Source: Desulfurococcales archaeon (GTDB lineage Archaea; Thermoproteota; Thermoprotei_A; CAZTBM01; SZUA-1508). From it: 11,717 nt of DNA. Positions 11,430 through 11,717 of this stretch are shown one piece after another (the first letter of the stretch is position 1; the number at the start of each line of letters is the position of its first letter). The position numbers and the translations under genes were made by a program. Under the pieces are notes generated by a model. That model ran no database searches and was not told where the DNA came from. It was given only the letters and a program-made list of their open reading frames with translations. The stretch spans positions 1-11,717 of the forward strand of contig DQVH01000107.1 in the NCBI GenBank assembly GCA_015661855.1, given 5' to 3'.

Positions 11430-11717
11430 TCTTTGTGTTTCTCCTTCAACTCTTTCATTAAATCTCGTTGTATAATCCTCCCCCTAGGCTCCTCTTCAGC
11501 AAATATTAGTGCTTGGAACTTGTATACTTTTGTTCCCTCAAGTAGCCATGCATCTGGTGGTAATCCTGCTTTCATACATGTTTCTGCTAGGAATGTTTTA
11601 GTATCCCATCCATACTCAACAGGTACTTGTGGTAGAAGGAGTCCTTTAAAGATACCCCTTTCAACAATTAATCCGTCACGCCCAATAGTTATTTGTTTAG
11701 GTATATCTTTCGGATTA
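11426..11717 (-). CDS. AMMECR1 domain protein, C-terminal part
   Basis: The last 96 codons of an AMMECR1-family protein read from the window edge to TAA at 11426-11428; the 5' part lies outside. Family features are TIGRDGLIVERGIFKGLLLP (10-29 of the visible part), the PQVPVEYGWDTKTFLAETC run (29-47), KAGLPPDAW (49-57) and VYKFQALIFAEEEP (64-77). In this family the last strand leads into a short variable tail; here the tail is charged (MKELKEKHKE). The family is found in archaea, bacteria and eukaryotes as a soluble two-subdomain protein. Its biochemical function is not established; an RNA-related or radical-SAM-partner role has been suggested for some members. The stop codon overlaps the open frame of the following gene by a few bases, which points to a two-gene transcript. 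Confidence 0.85.
   Translation of the reverse strand, partial: NPKDIPKQITIGRDGLIVERGIFKGLLLPQVPVEYGWDTKTFLAETCMKAGLPPDAWLLEGTKVYKFQALIFAEEEPRGRIIQRDLMKELKEKHKE

Noticed and set aside
1..11717. CRISPR array, insertion sequence, integrase or attachment site
   Set aside because: No direct repeats with spacers, no transposase or recombinase motifs and no terminal inverted repeats were seen. The gene content reads as ordinary chromosome.

Overview
The window looks like a piece of the chromosome of a hyperthermophilic crenarchaeon (Thermoprotei, Desulfurococcales/Ignisphaera-like). The reasons are its AT-rich sequence with AGA/AGG, ATA and CTA/TTA codons, the archaeal ribosomal protein eL33 (L35Ae), a GPN-loop GTPase, an archaeal ATP-dependent DNA ligase with a PCNA-binding box, an AMMECR1 protein, TATA boxes about 25-30 nt before start codons, and two C/D box guide RNAs. 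The lineage is inferred from gene content. There is no rRNA, tRNA, CRISPR array or recognisable mobile element in the window, and no gene-free stretch longer than 300 bases.

Layout. 1-1002 (+): class III aminotransferase cut at the window edge. 979-1932 (-): HhH-GPD DNA glycosylase with two four-cysteine motifs. 1998-2672 (+): stand-alone B3/B4 domain protein. 2687-2736 (+): textbook C/D box sRNA. 2798-4144 (+): CoA-disulfide reductase-type flavoenzyme. 4174-4752 (-): flavin reductase-like FMN protein. 4843-5550 (+): HAD hydrolase. 5572-5973 (-): small unknown protein. 6011-7069 (+): core methionine synthase-like protein. 7111-7668 (+): coiled-coil unknown. 7672-7728 (-): second C/D box sRNA. 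7854-9662 (+): DNA ligase. 9684-9965 (-): eL33. 10046-10801 (+): GPN-loop GTPase. 10803 to about 11429 (-): unknown gene without a normal start codon. 11426-11717 (-): AMMECR1 protein, cut at the window edge.

Genes mostly alternate strand and face each other tail to tail with gaps of 1 to about 30 bp, or overlap by 24 bp. Most are therefore probably transcribed singly from compact, partly divergent promoters. The best operon candidate is AMMECR1 plus the unknown gene at the right end. Several genes serve genome maintenance (glycosylase, ligase) or RNA and translation (B3/B4, eL33, GPN GTPase, both sRNAs), but nothing shows one dedicated pathway.

The most interesting items are the two unannotated-type C/D sRNAs, one with a guide that can be matched to the helix 71 region of 23S rRNA from memory; the doubled Cys4 motif of the glycosylase; and the right-end gene that seems to start at a non-canonical codon overlapping the AMMECR1 stop codon.
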